A stretch of DNA of 64,000 nucleotides, taken from NCBI GenBank assembly GCA_022842725.1, contig JALHOZ010000003.1:159840-223839 (forward strand), in the 5' to 3' direction. Of the stretch, positions 9,930-19,037 are shown one piece after another (position 1 is the first letter of the stretch; each line of letters starts with the position of its first letter). A program made the translations under genes and the position numbers. The notes below the pieces were generated by a model that was not told where the DNA came from, searched no databases, and saw nothing but the letters and a program-made list of their open reading frames with translations. This DNA is from Saprospiraceae bacterium (GTDB taxonomy: Bacteria > Bacteroidota > Bacteroidia > Chitinophagales > Saprospiraceae).

Positions 9930-9995
9930 GTTTTTTTATAGAAAAACCTTGCCGTTTACCCTTTTGTGTCCTAAAAATTCAGGTTTAGGTTTTTC

Positions 9996-11159
9996 TTAAC
10001 TTACAGGAATTTCTTTCCTAATGAACTTTCTCAACACTTTAAACATCGTGATGACGGCAATGATGCCGAAAATCGGGTTATAATATTGTGGCAGAATCTG
10101 GGTAAAAGAATTAATGATGGTAAGAACACCAACGATCCCTGTTATGATTATAAAGTTTTTATTCACCGATTTTCTGAAAACAAAATACAAAAATCCTGGT
10201 ATCGTCCATAATATATTCCAGTTGTTTTTGGTAGGTTCGTGATCCGTTAAAAACCACATGATAAGTATAACGGCTCCGATAAAAACCAACAAACCAAACC
10301 AAAAGTGATCATACATATCAATGATTCGGTTTGATTTTTTTGATAAAAACAAAAAGAGTTCAAAGGCCATCAATAATAAAAATACTAAAAGTGGACCAAA
10401 GAAAATTCTTCTTAAAAATGAAACTTCCTCTTTGTTGAATTCTAACAATTGTTTTTCCTGGCTAACCAGCGGAATTTCACGTATTGTGGTTTCAGAAGCA
10501 TATTTTTTAACAAAATCCGGAATAAACATTTGTTGTTCTACCGTAGCTTCTTTGTCAGCTTTTGCTCCGATGATTATGTCTACACCAAAATCCGTCCAGG
10601 GAAAGTTTTTCTGATAATGTTTTATTATGTCTCTGAATGTCAGTTTCTGTTTTGTCTCCGTGGGCCAAACAACATTTTTTCCAGCTCCAATATTGATTAC
10701 ATCGTAGATTCTGGTTGCACAGTTATCATAAAAAAAATCATACTTATACGCTCTGTTTTCCGGCTTTAGGTTGTTGTCCAGAAAACTAATTATTTTTTCC
10801 GTTTCTGTTGAATCCAGATTGATTATTTGTTCCGTAACACTTCTTTCAAAATAATTATATTCGTACATAAAATCCTGAAAATGTGCCGCTGTAAGGTAGT
10901 ATGGCAGTTTTCCCCTTAAAAATTTTAACGCAAAGTTTGGGGTCTTGAAGTCAAATGTTCCATAGTTAAAAACAATGTCTCTTCCGTCTCCAAATTGTAT
11001 TCTAAGCGCATTATGACCATACATTGAATACACTTCTTTGCCGGGATCGCAGGTAAGAACAGATATAACAGGCTGATTTGCATAAGCATGAGATAAAAAA
11101 GCCACCCATAACATAATACATGTATGGATGGCTTTTGTGATATACCTGTTTTTTGTCAT
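9996..11159 (-). CDS. DUF4105 (Lnb N-terminal-like) membrane protein
   Basis: A 387-residue envelope protein. A signal peptide (about residues 1-27) is followed by the DUF4105 domain (about 30-190), with VLTCDPGKEVYSMYGHNALRI and YDFFYDNCATRI. The conserved His and the Cys in DNCATR resemble papain-fold (NlpC/P60-like) active-site positions described for this family, which is inference here. After residue 235 there are about five transmembrane segments. It starts 18 bases after the recA stop, so it may be read through from recA. Confidence 0.8.
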   Translation of the reverse strand: MTKNRYITKAIHTCIMLWVAFLSHAYANQPVISVLTCDPGKEVYSMYGHNALRIQFGDGRDIVFNYGTFDFKTPNFALKFLRGKLPYYLTAAHFQDFMYEYNYFERSVTEQIINLDSTETEKIISFLDNNLKPENRAYKYDFFYDNCATRIYDVINIGAGKNVVWPTETKQKLTFRDIIKHYQKNFPWTDFGVDIIIGAKADKEATVEQQMFIPDFVKKYASETTIREIPLVSQEKQLLEFNKEEVSFLRRIFFGPLLVFLLLMAFELFLFLSKKSNRIIDMYDHFWFGLLVFIGAVILIMWFLTDHEPTKNNWNILWTIPGFLYFVFRKSVNKNFIIITGIVGVLTIINSFTQILPQYYNPIFGIIAVITMFKVLRKFIRKEIPVS

Positions 11160-11177
11160 TTTATATGGCAGAAATCA

Positions 11178-12215
11178 TTAATCTTCGGTTTCGGCTTCAG
11201 TTGCCTCCGCCAATGCAGGTTGGTACTTTTCTTTGATTTTATTTTCAATTTCCAGTGCCAACTCCGGATTATCCTGAATAAATTGTTTAGCACCTTCTCT
11301 TCCCTGAGCAATTTTGGTGCCTTCATAACTGAACCAGGATCCGCTTTTGCCGATGACATCTGTCTCCACCCCAAGATCGATGATCTCTCCGGATTTAGAA
11401 ATACCTTCCCCAAAAACGATATCAAATGTAGCTACTCTGAAAGGTGGTGCCAATTTATTTTTTACCACTTTTACTTTGACCGGTGTACCGACTGTATTGC
11501 CATCTTTGTCTTTGATGGCCGTACCTGATTTTCTGATATCCAATCTGATAGAAGCATAAAATTTAAGTGCATTACCACCGGTTGTTGTTTCAGGATTTCC
11601 AAACATCACACCGATTTTTTCTCTCAATTGGTTGATAAAAATGCAGCAACAACCTGTTTTTCCAATGGTGGCTGTCAGTTTTCTTAATGCCTGAGACATC
11701 AATCTTGCCTGAAGACCCATTTTTGAGTCTCCCATTTCTCCTTCGATTTCACTTCTTGGTACCAAAGCAGCTACAGAGTCAATAACAAGAATATCGATGG
11801 CTCCGGATCGAATCAGGTTTTCTGCTATTTCAAGAGCCTGTTCACCGTTGTCAGGCTGAGAAATCAACAATTCTTCGGTATTTACACCCAACTGTTCGGC
11901 ATAAAATCTGTCAAAAGCGTGCTCGGCATCAATAATAGCCGCGATTCCGTCTTTTTTCTGACATTCTGCTATAGCATGAATCGCCAATGTTGTTTTACCT
12001 GAAGATTCCGGTCCGTAGATTTCTATGATACGTCCTTTAGGTAATCCCCCTGTGCCCAGGGCAATATCCAAACTCAAAGAACCTGTAGAAATGGTTTCAA
12101 CAGCTACAATTTGTTTGTCTCCTAATTTCATGATGGTACCTTTGCCATAGGTTTTATCCAGTTTGTCCATTGTCAGGGCAATGAGCTTCAGTTTTTCTTC
12201 TTTTTCTTTAGACAT
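11178..12215 (-). CDS. recA: Recombinase RecA
   Basis: The 345-residue strand-exchange ATPase of homologous recombination and the SOS response. Walker A is GPESSGKTT (residues 68-76) and Walker B is in [14 protein letters not shown]. Loop L1 lies in [20 protein letters not shown], and loop L2 in [22 protein letters not shown]. The reading frame extends to 12242, but the ATG at 12215 is preferred: it gives the standard length, and a -7 element covers 12242-12249. The acidic tail (EATEAETED) is typical. No LexA box was identified. Confidence 0.97.
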   Translation of the reverse strand: MSKEKEEKLKLIALTMDKLDKTYGKGTIMKLGDKQIVAVETISTGSLSLDIALGTGGLPKGRIIEIYGPESSGKTTLAIHAIAECQKKDGIAAIIDAEHAFDRFYAEQLGVNTEELLISQPDNGEQALEIAENLIRSGAIDILVIDSVAALVPRSEIEGEMGDSKMGLQARLMSQALRKLTATIGKTGCCCIFINQLREKIGVMFGNPETTTGGNALKFYASIRLDIRKSGTAIKDKDGNTVGTPVKVKVVKNKLAPPFRVATFDIVFGEGISKSGEIIDLGVETDVIGKSGSWFSYEGTKIAQGREGAKQFIQDNPELALEIENKIKEKYQPALAEATEAETED

Positions 12216-12241
12216 AATATTTGATTTTTGAAAATGATTCA

Positions 12242-12249
12242 CAAATTTA
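12242..12249 (-). promoter_or_regulatory. Bacteroidota -7 element for recA
   Basis: The minus strand reads TAAATTTG, matching TAnnTTTG, 26 bases before the recA ATG at 12215. It overlaps the more upstream candidate start, which helps reject that start. Confidence 0.5.
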
Positions 12250-12279
12250 TAAATTAATTATTTTTTTAATACCTATTAG

Positions 12280-12310
12280 AGGAGATAAATATTAATCATC
12301 TCCTTTTTTC
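12280..12310 (+). terminator. Plus-oriented terminator-like hairpin upstream of recA
   Basis: AGGAGAT (12280-12286) pairs with ATCTCCT (12298-12304) and is followed by a T run on the plus strand. No plus-strand gene is seen to its left, so its role is unclear. Confidence 0.35.
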
Positions 12311-12369
12311 TGATATTACACTACGGCGGATGCAGAAAATTTTTTTCCATTTGAATAGTTTTACAGTTA

Positions 12370-12408
12370 AAAAAAGGTCCCGAAGGATTATGTTTAAACC
12401 CTTCGGGA
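12370..12408 (-). terminator. Intrinsic terminator after the SCP2 gene
   Basis: TCCCGAAGG (12378-12386) pairs perfectly with CCTTCGGGA (12400-12408). On the minus strand the stem is followed by seven T residues. It ends the acyl-CoA dehydrogenase-SCP2 unit. Confidence 0.8.
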
Positions 12409-12415
12409 TATGTTT

Positions 12416-12706
12416 TTATTGAATCAAAGACTGGAGTTTCATGGCAAGACCCATATCTCCTTTGATTTTAATTTTACCTGACATAACGGCCATCATAGGA
12501 TTTAATTCCCCGTTTTTTAAGGCCAGAAAAGTTTCCGGATCAGTTGATATGGTACAATTGGCTTCTTCATCATTTTGTGAAACTATGTTGGAATCTCCTG
12601 TTCCGTCTATCAAAATAATGTTTTCCCCAAGGACAAATTTCAACTTTGCTCCGAATGGCGCAACATTAGCTGCCTGTGCTGAAATGGCTTCAAAAATATT
12701 TTCCAT
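12416..12706 (-). CDS. SCP2 sterol-binding domain protein
   Basis: A 96-residue single-domain protein of the SCP2 lipid-binding fold (FVLGENIILIDG, CTISTDPETFLALKNGELNPMMAVMSGKIKIKGDMGLAMKLQSL). The start at 12706 is preferred over an upstream ATG at 12754, because that one would overlap the acyl-CoA dehydrogenase and add a non-homologous leader. It follows that gene by 16 bases and precedes a strong terminator. It probably binds acyl chains or acyl-CoA in the cytosol; the link to fatty-acid oxidation is from context. Confidence 0.9.
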   Translation of the reverse strand: MENIFEAISAQAANVAPFGAKLKFVLGENIILIDGTGDSNIVSQNDEEANCTISTDPETFLALKNGELNPMMAVMSGKIKIKGDMGLAMKLQSLIQ

Positions 12707-12722
12707 TTTATTTGTTTTATGA

Positions 12723-14528
12723 TTAAAGTAAAAAAGGTTCCTGATCTGACTCAATAGTCAACGTTTCTTTATGTAATAAGGTTTCTGACAAAGCTTTGGT
12801 TTTGGGCAATTCGTATTTGAAATAAAATCGCATAGTTTGCCATTTTGACTGATAAAACTCATATTGAAGGTCCGGATTTTGATCCAGATTTTCTTTTGCC
12901 ATTAAGGCGATCTTCAACCATTCATGAGCGATTACAACATTAGATACCATTTCCATAAAAATAGTTGCATCCGCCAAAAAATGTTCATAATCTCCTTTCA
13001 TGGCAAACGGAAGTAGGTGTTCCAGTGTTATTTGTACTGTCATCAGATGATCGGACAATACACGTGCATACGATTTTGTTGCCTCATTTTGTGTGGCTTT
13101 TTGAATCGTATGTTTGAAAATATCCATCAAAAGGTGAAGTGCCTTTCCGTTTTCCATCACTACTTTTCTGCCTAAAAGGTCAAGGGACTGAATTCCGGTC
13201 GTTCCTTCATATATAGACATAATGCGGATGTCTCTTGCATACTGTTGAAGTGGAAAATCCATACAAAATCCATAGCCGCCCAGGATTTGTAAGCCGTTAC
13301 TAATCGACGTTTTACCCATTTCTGCAGGATACGTTTTGGCAATCGGGGTAAGTAATTCCAAAAGTAAGAGCGCGTTTTTCTGATTTTCACCGGTTTCACA
13401 AAGGGTCAGATCCTGTAATTTTGAACAGTACAACAAGAGACTCAAAGAACCTTCTACAATGGCTTTTTGAAGATACAACATACGTTTTACGTCCGGATGG
13501 TTGATGATCAGGGTTTGTTGGTCGCTCACTTCTTTTTTGCCGGTATTGTTGATTTTTCTGCCTTGTGGTCTTTCTTTTGCATACTGCAGAGAATGGTAAT
13601 AAGCGGCTGTCGCTGTCGAGGCGGCCGTCATTCCTACGTCAATTCTGGCTCCGTTCATCATCTGAAACATATAAGAAAGTCCTTTATTTGGTTCTCCCAC
13701 CAAAAACCCTTGAGTCGGACCTTGTTCTCCAAATACCAAATGAACAGTACTGTATCCTCTTTGACCTAACTTCTGAAAATCACCTGCCGTTTCTACATGA
13801 TTATATATCTCTTCATTTTCTTTTTTGATATATTTGGGTACCACAAACAATGAAATACCTTTTGTTCCTGTCGGCGCTCCCTCTATTCTGGCCAATGTCA
13901 GGTGAACAAAATTTTCTGCAGCTTCATGGTCACCTCCGGATATAAATATTTTCTGACCTTTTATTAAATAACTGCCATCTGCCTGAGGAACAGCGGTTGT
14001 GGTAATATCTGAAAGAGAGCTTCCGGCCTGGGGTTCAGTGAGCGCCATGGTGCCTCCCCATGTACCCTTAAGCATTTGGGGCACATATTGATGTGTTAGT
14101 TCTTCTGTCCCAAAAGTTGTAATAAGATGTGCTGCTCCCGATGTCAGTCCGAGATAACCGGGAATATGATTATTGGCCGCTTCTAAAATATGATTTGCTG
14201 AATTTGATATCGTAAATGGCATTTGCATACCTCCTTCTTCGTAAGTAAAATAATTGCCCAAAAACCCGTTTTCTCCTGCCTGCTGAAAAACTTTTTTTAA
14301 TATCGGGTGTGAAAAAACTTTACCTTCTTTAAAATAAACCGGCTTTTCATCCATTTCTTTGTAATACGGATAAAAATCCTGATCCGCCCATTCTTTAATT
14401 GAATCTAAAAAAATAGTTGATATTTCTTTGGAGTATTCAGCGTAACGGGCATGTTGAAACAATTCTTCGACATGATGAACCTGAAACAACAAAAACCGCA
14501 ATGTATCCATGCACATGTATCTGGCCAT
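12723..14528 (-). CDS. Acyl-CoA dehydrogenase (long form)
   Basis: A 601-residue FAD enzyme introducing the alpha-beta double bond in acyl-CoA. The N-terminal helical part, the middle beta domain (ALTEPQAGSSLSD, IKGQKIFISGGDHE) and the C-terminal helices (ILGGYGFCMDFPLQQYARD) are in order. The catalytic-base Glu is in IYEGTTGIQSLDLLGRK, near residue 440. The length exceeds the usual 380-400 residues because of an extra C-terminal helical region (about 470-601) as in the FadE-like/AcdA long subgroup. It is cotranscribed with the SCP2 gene. Chain-length preference is not evident. Confidence 0.93.
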   Translation of the reverse strand: MARYMCMDTLRFLLFQVHHVEELFQHARYAEYSKEISTIFLDSIKEWADQDFYPYYKEMDEKPVYFKEGKVFSHPILKKVFQQAGENGFLGNYFTYEEGGMQMPFTISNSANHILEAANNHIPGYLGLTSGAAHLITTFGTEELTHQYVPQMLKGTWGGTMALTEPQAGSSLSDITTTAVPQADGSYLIKGQKIFISGGDHEAAENFVHLTLARIEGAPTGTKGISLFVVPKYIKKENEEIYNHVETAGDFQKLGQRGYSTVHLVFGEQGPTQGFLVGEPNKGLSYMFQMMNGARIDVGMTAASTATAAYYHSLQYAKERPQGRKINNTGKKEVSDQQTLIINHPDVKRMLYLQKAIVEGSLSLLLYCSKLQDLTLCETGENQKNALLLLELLTPIAKTYPAEMGKTSISNGLQILGGYGFCMDFPLQQYARDIRIMSIYEGTTGIQSLDLLGRKVVMENGKALHLLMDIFKHTIQKATQNEATKSYARVLSDHLMTVQITLEHLLPFAMKGDYEHFLADATIFMEMVSNVVIAHEWLKIALMAKENLDQNPDLQYEFYQSKWQTMRFYFKYELPKTKALSETLLHKETLTIESDQEPFLL

Positions 14529-14667
14529 AATGAATGTTTTTAGAAAATTAAACTCGAAGTTAAAGTTTAAAAATTATATGACAACAATTTTTTTTAATTT
14601 TTAACATAAATATAATATTTCTGATAGTTCGGCAACACTGTTTTCAGACAATATTTCAATTAATGTC

Positions 14668-14675
14668 TATCTTTG
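14668..14675 (+). promoter_or_regulatory. Bacteroidota -7 element TATCTTTG
   Basis: TATCTTTG matches TAnnTTTG and lies 16 bases before the ATG at 14692, implying a very short leader for the endonuclease gene. Confidence 0.55.
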
Positions 14676-14691
14676 CACTACAACTTTATAT

Positions 14692-15786
14692 ATGATATCA
14701 TTTTGCAGGATCTTTATTGTTTTTATCCTTTTTCAGTTTCAAATAGTTACTGCAAATGGTCAGATATTACATCAAAACATTTATCCCGGATTAGAAAATC
14801 AGGAATTATTGGATTCTTTAGTACGGAATTATAAATCATTCAGCCTTTTGCCTTATTCTACCTGCAGAGATACTTTGTTTGCCAAAATTGATGTGGTACG
14901 AGACTCGTTGGAATGTATTTATACCGGAATGAAACGATATCTGCCTCCGGGTGTGGATCCTACAGACGCTGTTTTACTCAACGGACAGCCCAATGGAATC
15001 AATACGGAACATACTTACCCCCAAAGCAAAGGAGCTGAAGGTTACGGAAGAAGTGATATGCACATTTTATATCCTTCCAGAGTTAAAGCAAATTCTGTTA
15101 GGGTCAATAATCCATTTGGTGAAATCCCAGATAATCAGACTCAAACGTGGTTTTATCTTACGCAGGAATTAAATTTTCCTCCTTCCGTCAATAGAGACCT
15201 GTATAGCGAAAGCACGTCCGCAAAATTTGAGCCCCGGGAAAAATCAAAAGGAAATATAGCCCGGTCTATGTTCTATTTTTACTCGTTATACCGTTCGGAT
15301 GCTGTGAATGCTGATCCCGTATTTTTTGACATCCAAAAGGAAGATCTTTGTGCCTGGCATTATGCCGACCCGGTAGATTCAATAGAATGGAAAAGAACCA
15401 TGTTAATCAGTCAGTATCAGGGAAACAAAAATCCTTTTGTTTTGGATTGTTCTCTGGCCGGTAGGTTGTATTGTGATCAGATTTCAGATTTGTGTGCACT
15501 CCTTACAACGACAGAACAAGTCGTTTCCCACCAAAAAAAATATTTTGTATACCCAAACCCGGGTTATGGCGTGCTGAATATCCTACATGAAGAAGGAGAG
15601 GGATACTTCACCCTTTCTGTTTTGAATTATGAAGGTGTTTCTGTTCAGAACCATCGTGTATTATCTTCTGTAAATCAGTTGAATATTACTCTACAAGACC
15701 TGTCCCCGGGGTTATATTTTTTGCAATTGACCAATGAGTCAAATCATCAAAAAATGATGATGAAGTATCTCCATTTGGGTGATTAA
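14692..15786 (+). CDS. Secreted endonuclease I family nuclease with T9SS sorting domain
   Basis: A 364-residue secreted nuclease. The signal peptide (FIVFILFQFQIVTANGQ) precedes an EndA/NucM-type endonuclease I domain, about residues 30-250, with the His-Me core: NTEHTYPQSKGAEGYGRSDMHILYPS, followed by an Asn-rich segment ending NPFGEI. The C-terminus (YFVYPNPGYGVLNILH ... LSPGLYFLQL) is a T9SS sorting domain. It probably degrades extracellular DNA for nutrients or biofilm remodelling (inference). It stands alone with its own promoter element. Confidence 0.9.
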   Translation: MISFCRIFIVFILFQFQIVTANGQILHQNIYPGLENQELLDSLVRNYKSFSLLPYSTCRDTLFAKIDVVRDSLECIYTGMKRYLPPGVDPTDAVLLNGQPNGINTEHTYPQSKGAEGYGRSDMHILYPSRVKANSVRVNNPFGEIPDNQTQTWFYLTQELNFPPSVNRDLYSESTSAKFEPREKSKGNIARSMFYFYSLYRSDAVNADPVFFDIQKEDLCAWHYADPVDSIEWKRTMLISQYQGNKNPFVLDCSLAGRLYCDQISDLCALLTTTEQVVSHQKKYFVYPNPGYGVLNILHEEGEGYFTLSVLNYEGVSVQNHRVLSSVNQLNITLQDLSPGLYFLQLTNESNHQKMMMKYLHLGD

Positions 15787-16095
15787 ATGTGCTGTTTTTT
15801 AAAAAATTTAGTCTCTTTGTCTTAATTATGAAGAACAGGCTAAAAAATTATGAAAATTTTTTTTACTAAAAATCCTTCATTTAACTAATTATTATCATGT
15901 GTTAGTTCATGTTAGCGAAAGAATTAACCAAAACAAAAAAAGGGCATATCACTATATTGTCCTGATTATCAGTTATATATAAATATTTTACATACAATTA
16001 AATTGTGGAAAAAAATATTTTTAAAAGACATGCCGCTATACCGAAACTGTCTATATTTACACCGTCGTTTAATCCCTGACTCAGTAATAGAACAT

Positions 16096-17508
16096 ATGGA
16101 ACATAAGACAAAACGGGATGCTGCGCTTATCAATCTTGTTTCAGATTTTGAAACAAAGTTTGAGCAAGGTAATCTTGGATATATAGAAGACAAAGCTTTT
16201 ATCAGACTCATTGAATATTATGAAGAAGAATATCTTCCCGAAAAGGCTTTGGAAGTTGTAGATATTGCCTTGGAACAATTTAAGTACCGAAGTGATTTTT
16301 ATATCATAAAGGCAAAACTTCTTCTTAATTTCGGTAAGTACGATTATTGTTTGGATTATTTGGAACAGGCTGCAACAATTGCACCTTTTGAAACAGAAAT
16401 TTTGTTGTTGAAAGCAAGAGTTTTTGCCTTAAAGAAAGATATACATTCCGCTTTAGATATTATAAGTGAACTGAAAACATTTATTCTTAAGGACGATATG
16501 ATAGACGTTCTCATAGCAGAATCGTTTGTTTATGAGTCCATGAAGGATTATGATAAGATGTATGATTGCCTTGCAAAGGCAGTAAAGCTCGACTCCAACA
16601 ATGTGGAGGCCATGGAAAGAATCTGGATCAGTGCAGAGCTGTCGAGAAGATATAATGATAGTGTTAATCTTCATATGGAAATCATCGATAATGATCCATA
16701 TAACTATCAGGCCTGGTATAATTTAGGCCATGGATATATATGTACTTATGAATATGAAAAAGCAATTGAAGCGCTTGAATATTCATATATCATCAACGAA
16801 AATTTTGAAAGTGGTTATTTGGATTGTGCCGATACCTGCCTTCAGATAGGCAATTTCAAAAAAGCCTTGGAAATTTATTTGGAAGCAAACCAAAAGTTCG
16901 GACCAAACAGTGAATTGATGGTCAATATCGCTAACTGTTACCTGAGGCTTAATCATACTGCTTTGGCAAAACAATGGTTGTTAAAATCTATCAAGATAGA
17001 TACGTACAATGACGAAGCATATTTTTTGTTGGGTGAAAGTTATTCCAGAGATGCCGTTTGGTACAATGCTATAAACGCATACCACAAAGCCATAGATTTA
17101 GACAATCGAAGAGAAGAATATTATTTGGGTCTGGCCAAAGCTTATCTTGCCGTAGAAGATTACAACAAAGCGACTGTTAATTTTCAAATGGCAACGCAGA
17201 CCGGTCCCGAAGATACCCAATCGTGGTATGAATACGCCCGTTTTCTGATCAAATTGAGTCTGATTGATGAAGCCAATCTGGTATTAGAAGAAGCGGATGA
17301 AAATACTTATGGTAGTGAACTCCTTTACTGCAGTGCAGCTATTGCTTATATCAGAAAAGACAAATCCACTTGTATAGAATATTTGGAAGAAGCTCTTGCA
17401 GAAGACTATTCCAAACACCAGATATTGTTTGAGCTTGTTCCTGAAATTAAATTGGAAAAAGATATAAACGGAATAATCCGATATTATAAAGATTCAGAAG
17501 AAGTATAA
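16096..17508 (+). CDS. Tetratricopeptide repeat protein
   Basis: The chosen ATG at 16096 gives 470 residues; the open frame reaches a TTG at 16003 and an ATG at 16030, so up to 31 more residues are possible. The protein is a continuous array of about ten or more TPR-like helix pairs (ALEVVDIALEQF, AWYNLGHGYICTYEYEKAIEAL, EAYFLLGESYSRDAVWYNAINAYHKAI). It is acidic and has no signal peptide, so it is probably a cytosolic scaffold. A loose promoter match (TATATTTA at 16052-16059) fits the shorter start. Partners are unknown. A strong terminator follows. Confidence 0.85.
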   Translation: MEHKTKRDAALINLVSDFETKFEQGNLGYIEDKAFIRLIEYYEEEYLPEKALEVVDIALEQFKYRSDFYIIKAKLLLNFGKYDYCLDYLEQAATIAPFETEILLLKARVFALKKDIHSALDIISELKTFILKDDMIDVLIAESFVYESMKDYDKMYDCLAKAVKLDSNNVEAMERIWISAELSRRYNDSVNLHMEIIDNDPYNYQAWYNLGHGYICTYEYEKAIEALEYSYIINENFESGYLDCADTCLQIGNFKKALEIYLEANQKFGPNSELMVNIANCYLRLNHTALAKQWLLKSIKIDTYNDEAYFLLGESYSRDAVWYNAINAYHKAIDLDNRREEYYLGLAKAYLAVEDYNKATVNFQMATQTGPEDTQSWYEYARFLIKLSLIDEANLVLEEADENTYGSELLYCSAAIAYIRKDKSTCIEYLEEALAEDYSKHQILFELVPEIKLEKDINGIIRYYKDSEEV

Positions 17509-17551
17509 ATAGAATTAAACAACGAAAAACTCTTTTTAATAACCAAAACTG

Positions 17552-17585
17552 AAGAGTATCTTTCTCGAAGGATACTCTTTTTTTA
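17552..17585 (+). terminator. Intrinsic terminator after the TPR gene
   Basis: AAGAGTATCTTT pairs with AGGATACTCTT-type sequence across a four-base loop (CTCG, 17564-17567), with one G-T wobble, and is followed by a T run. It lies between convergent genes. Confidence 0.85.
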
Positions 17586-17634
17586 TTTCCATCCCTAAGG
17601 ATTGATGTTCCGGTGTCTCTAAAACCTTAAAGGT

Positions 17635-18948
17635 CTAATTTTCTTTTGTTTTTGGGTTGTTATTGCCAAATCGTTTTCCTGCGTGCAAACCTTTATCTGA
17701 CGTATGGCCAGATTTTGGTTTACCCTTTTGATTTGAATGTGACTTCCCTTTGCTGTTTTGTCCTCCTCTGACAGGTTTTTGAAAAGATCTGGATCTGACT
17801 GGTTTCCATTCAGGACTAATCCCAACCGATTCGGGAATGGTTCCTTTCATTATCTCTTTTCCCAGTTGTTTTTCGATTAAATTCATCCGGTACATATCCT
17901 CACTGTTGACTAATGTAATGGCCACACCTTTGGAATCTGCTCTTGCTGTCCTTCCTATTCTGTGAACATAGTCTTCCGCATCATGAGGAACCGTAAAATT
18001 AATAACAAGTTGGATATCCTTAATATCAATCCCTCTTGCCAATACATCTGTAGCAACGATTATTCTGATTTGTTTGGCCCTGAAACTATTTAAGACTTCT
18101 TCTCTTTCTTTTTGCTCAAGATCAGAAGAGATTCCTTCCACAGCAAATCCGTTATTACGCAGTGCTCTGGTAATATCTGTGACATGTCTTTTAGTGGAAC
18201 TGAATATGATAACACTGTCCATCAAAGGGTTTTCTCTGACAATATGGCTGATGAGCGCAATCTTATGGCCATCCTCCACTAAATAAACCTGTTGGTCAAT
18301 ACCTTCTGAAGGTTTGCTGATTGCTATGCTGATTTCTTCGGGATTGTTCAGATTTAGTTTGGCAAGTTCTTTAATTTTCGGCGGCATGGTTGCCGAAAAC
18401 ATCATGGTTTGTCTGGTTTTTGGTAAAAAATCAATAATTCTTTTGATGTCATCATAAAAGCCCATATCCAACATTCGGTCAGCTTCATCCAAAATAAGAT
18501 ATTTAAGGGTTTTAAACAAAGGATTTCCCATGTTCAAATGAGACAACAATTTTCCAGGTGTGGCTACAATGATATCAACATGATTTTCCATACCTTTTTT
18601 TTGTTGCTCCCATTCATTACCTGAACCTCCTCCATAGACAGCAATGCTTGAAACTCCGGCAAAATATGCAAAACCCTGAATTTGTTGATCAATCTGAACC
18701 GCTAATTCACGGGTAGGAACAATAACTAAGGTCGATGTTCCTTTCTGTGGGTTTTCTTTAAGCATGTGCATGATTGGCAGCATGAATGCTGCTGTTTTTC
18801 CGGTTCCCGTTTGTGCAAAGGCCATCACATCTTTTCCTGCTAATATAGCCGGGATAGCTTTTTCCTGAATTGGTGTGGCAGCGGTAAAACCCATATAATC
18901 TATAGCCTGAAGGATATCTTCATCAAGGCCAAACTCTTTAAATTCCAT
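17635..18948 (-). CDS. DEAD-box ATP-dependent RNA helicase
   Basis: A 437-residue RNA helicase. Motifs appear in order: Q motif (FTAATPIQEKAIP), Walker A AQTGTGKT (45-52), PTRELA (78-83), DEAD (154-157), SAT (185-187), then the second RecA domain with ATDVLARGID and HRIGRTAR (about 330). The C-terminal 60 residues are basic and of low complexity (Gly/Ser/Lys/Asn), likely an RNA-binding tail, as in RhlE-type helicases. It probably acts in ribosome assembly or mRNA remodelling. RhlE is the nearest known type, but the exact subgroup cannot be fixed. Confidence 0.95.
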   Translation of the reverse strand: MEFKEFGLDEDILQAIDYMGFTAATPIQEKAIPAILAGKDVMAFAQTGTGKTAAFMLPIMHMLKENPQKGTSTLVIVPTRELAVQIDQQIQGFAYFAGVSSIAVYGGGSGNEWEQQKKGMENHVDIIVATPGKLLSHLNMGNPLFKTLKYLILDEADRMLDMGFYDDIKRIIDFLPKTRQTMMFSATMPPKIKELAKLNLNNPEEISIAISKPSEGIDQQVYLVEDGHKIALISHIVRENPLMDSVIIFSSTKRHVTDITRALRNNGFAVEGISSDLEQKEREEVLNSFRAKQIRIIVATDVLARGIDIKDIQLVINFTVPHDAEDYVHRIGRTARADSKGVAITLVNSEDMYRMNLIEKQLGKEIMKGTIPESVGISPEWKPVRSRSFQKPVRGGQNSKGKSHSNQKGKPKSGHTSDKGLHAGKRFGNNNPKTKEN

Positions 18949-18985
18949 TCTGTAAATAATTAATGTTAAAACTAACAGTTGTTTT

Positions 18986-19017
18986 TAAAAAAATAGCCGG
19001 TGATAATGACCGGCTAT
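18986..19017 (-). terminator. Intrinsic terminator after the M23 peptidase gene
   Basis: ATAGCCGG (18993-19000) pairs with CCGGCTAT (19010-19017). On the minus strand the stem is followed by a run of T residues. It separates the M23 gene from the helicase gene. Confidence 0.8.
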
Positions 19018-19037
19018 AAGTATTTTTATATTTAGTA

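Noticed and set aside
10321..10769. Plus-strand open frames of 97 and 106 codons opposite the DUF4105 gene
   Set aside because: They are antisense to a well-supported gene and show no recognisable protein features.
12216..12242. N-terminal extension of RecA to the upstream ATG at 12242
   Set aside because: It would overlap a -7 promoter element and add nine residues not typical of RecA.
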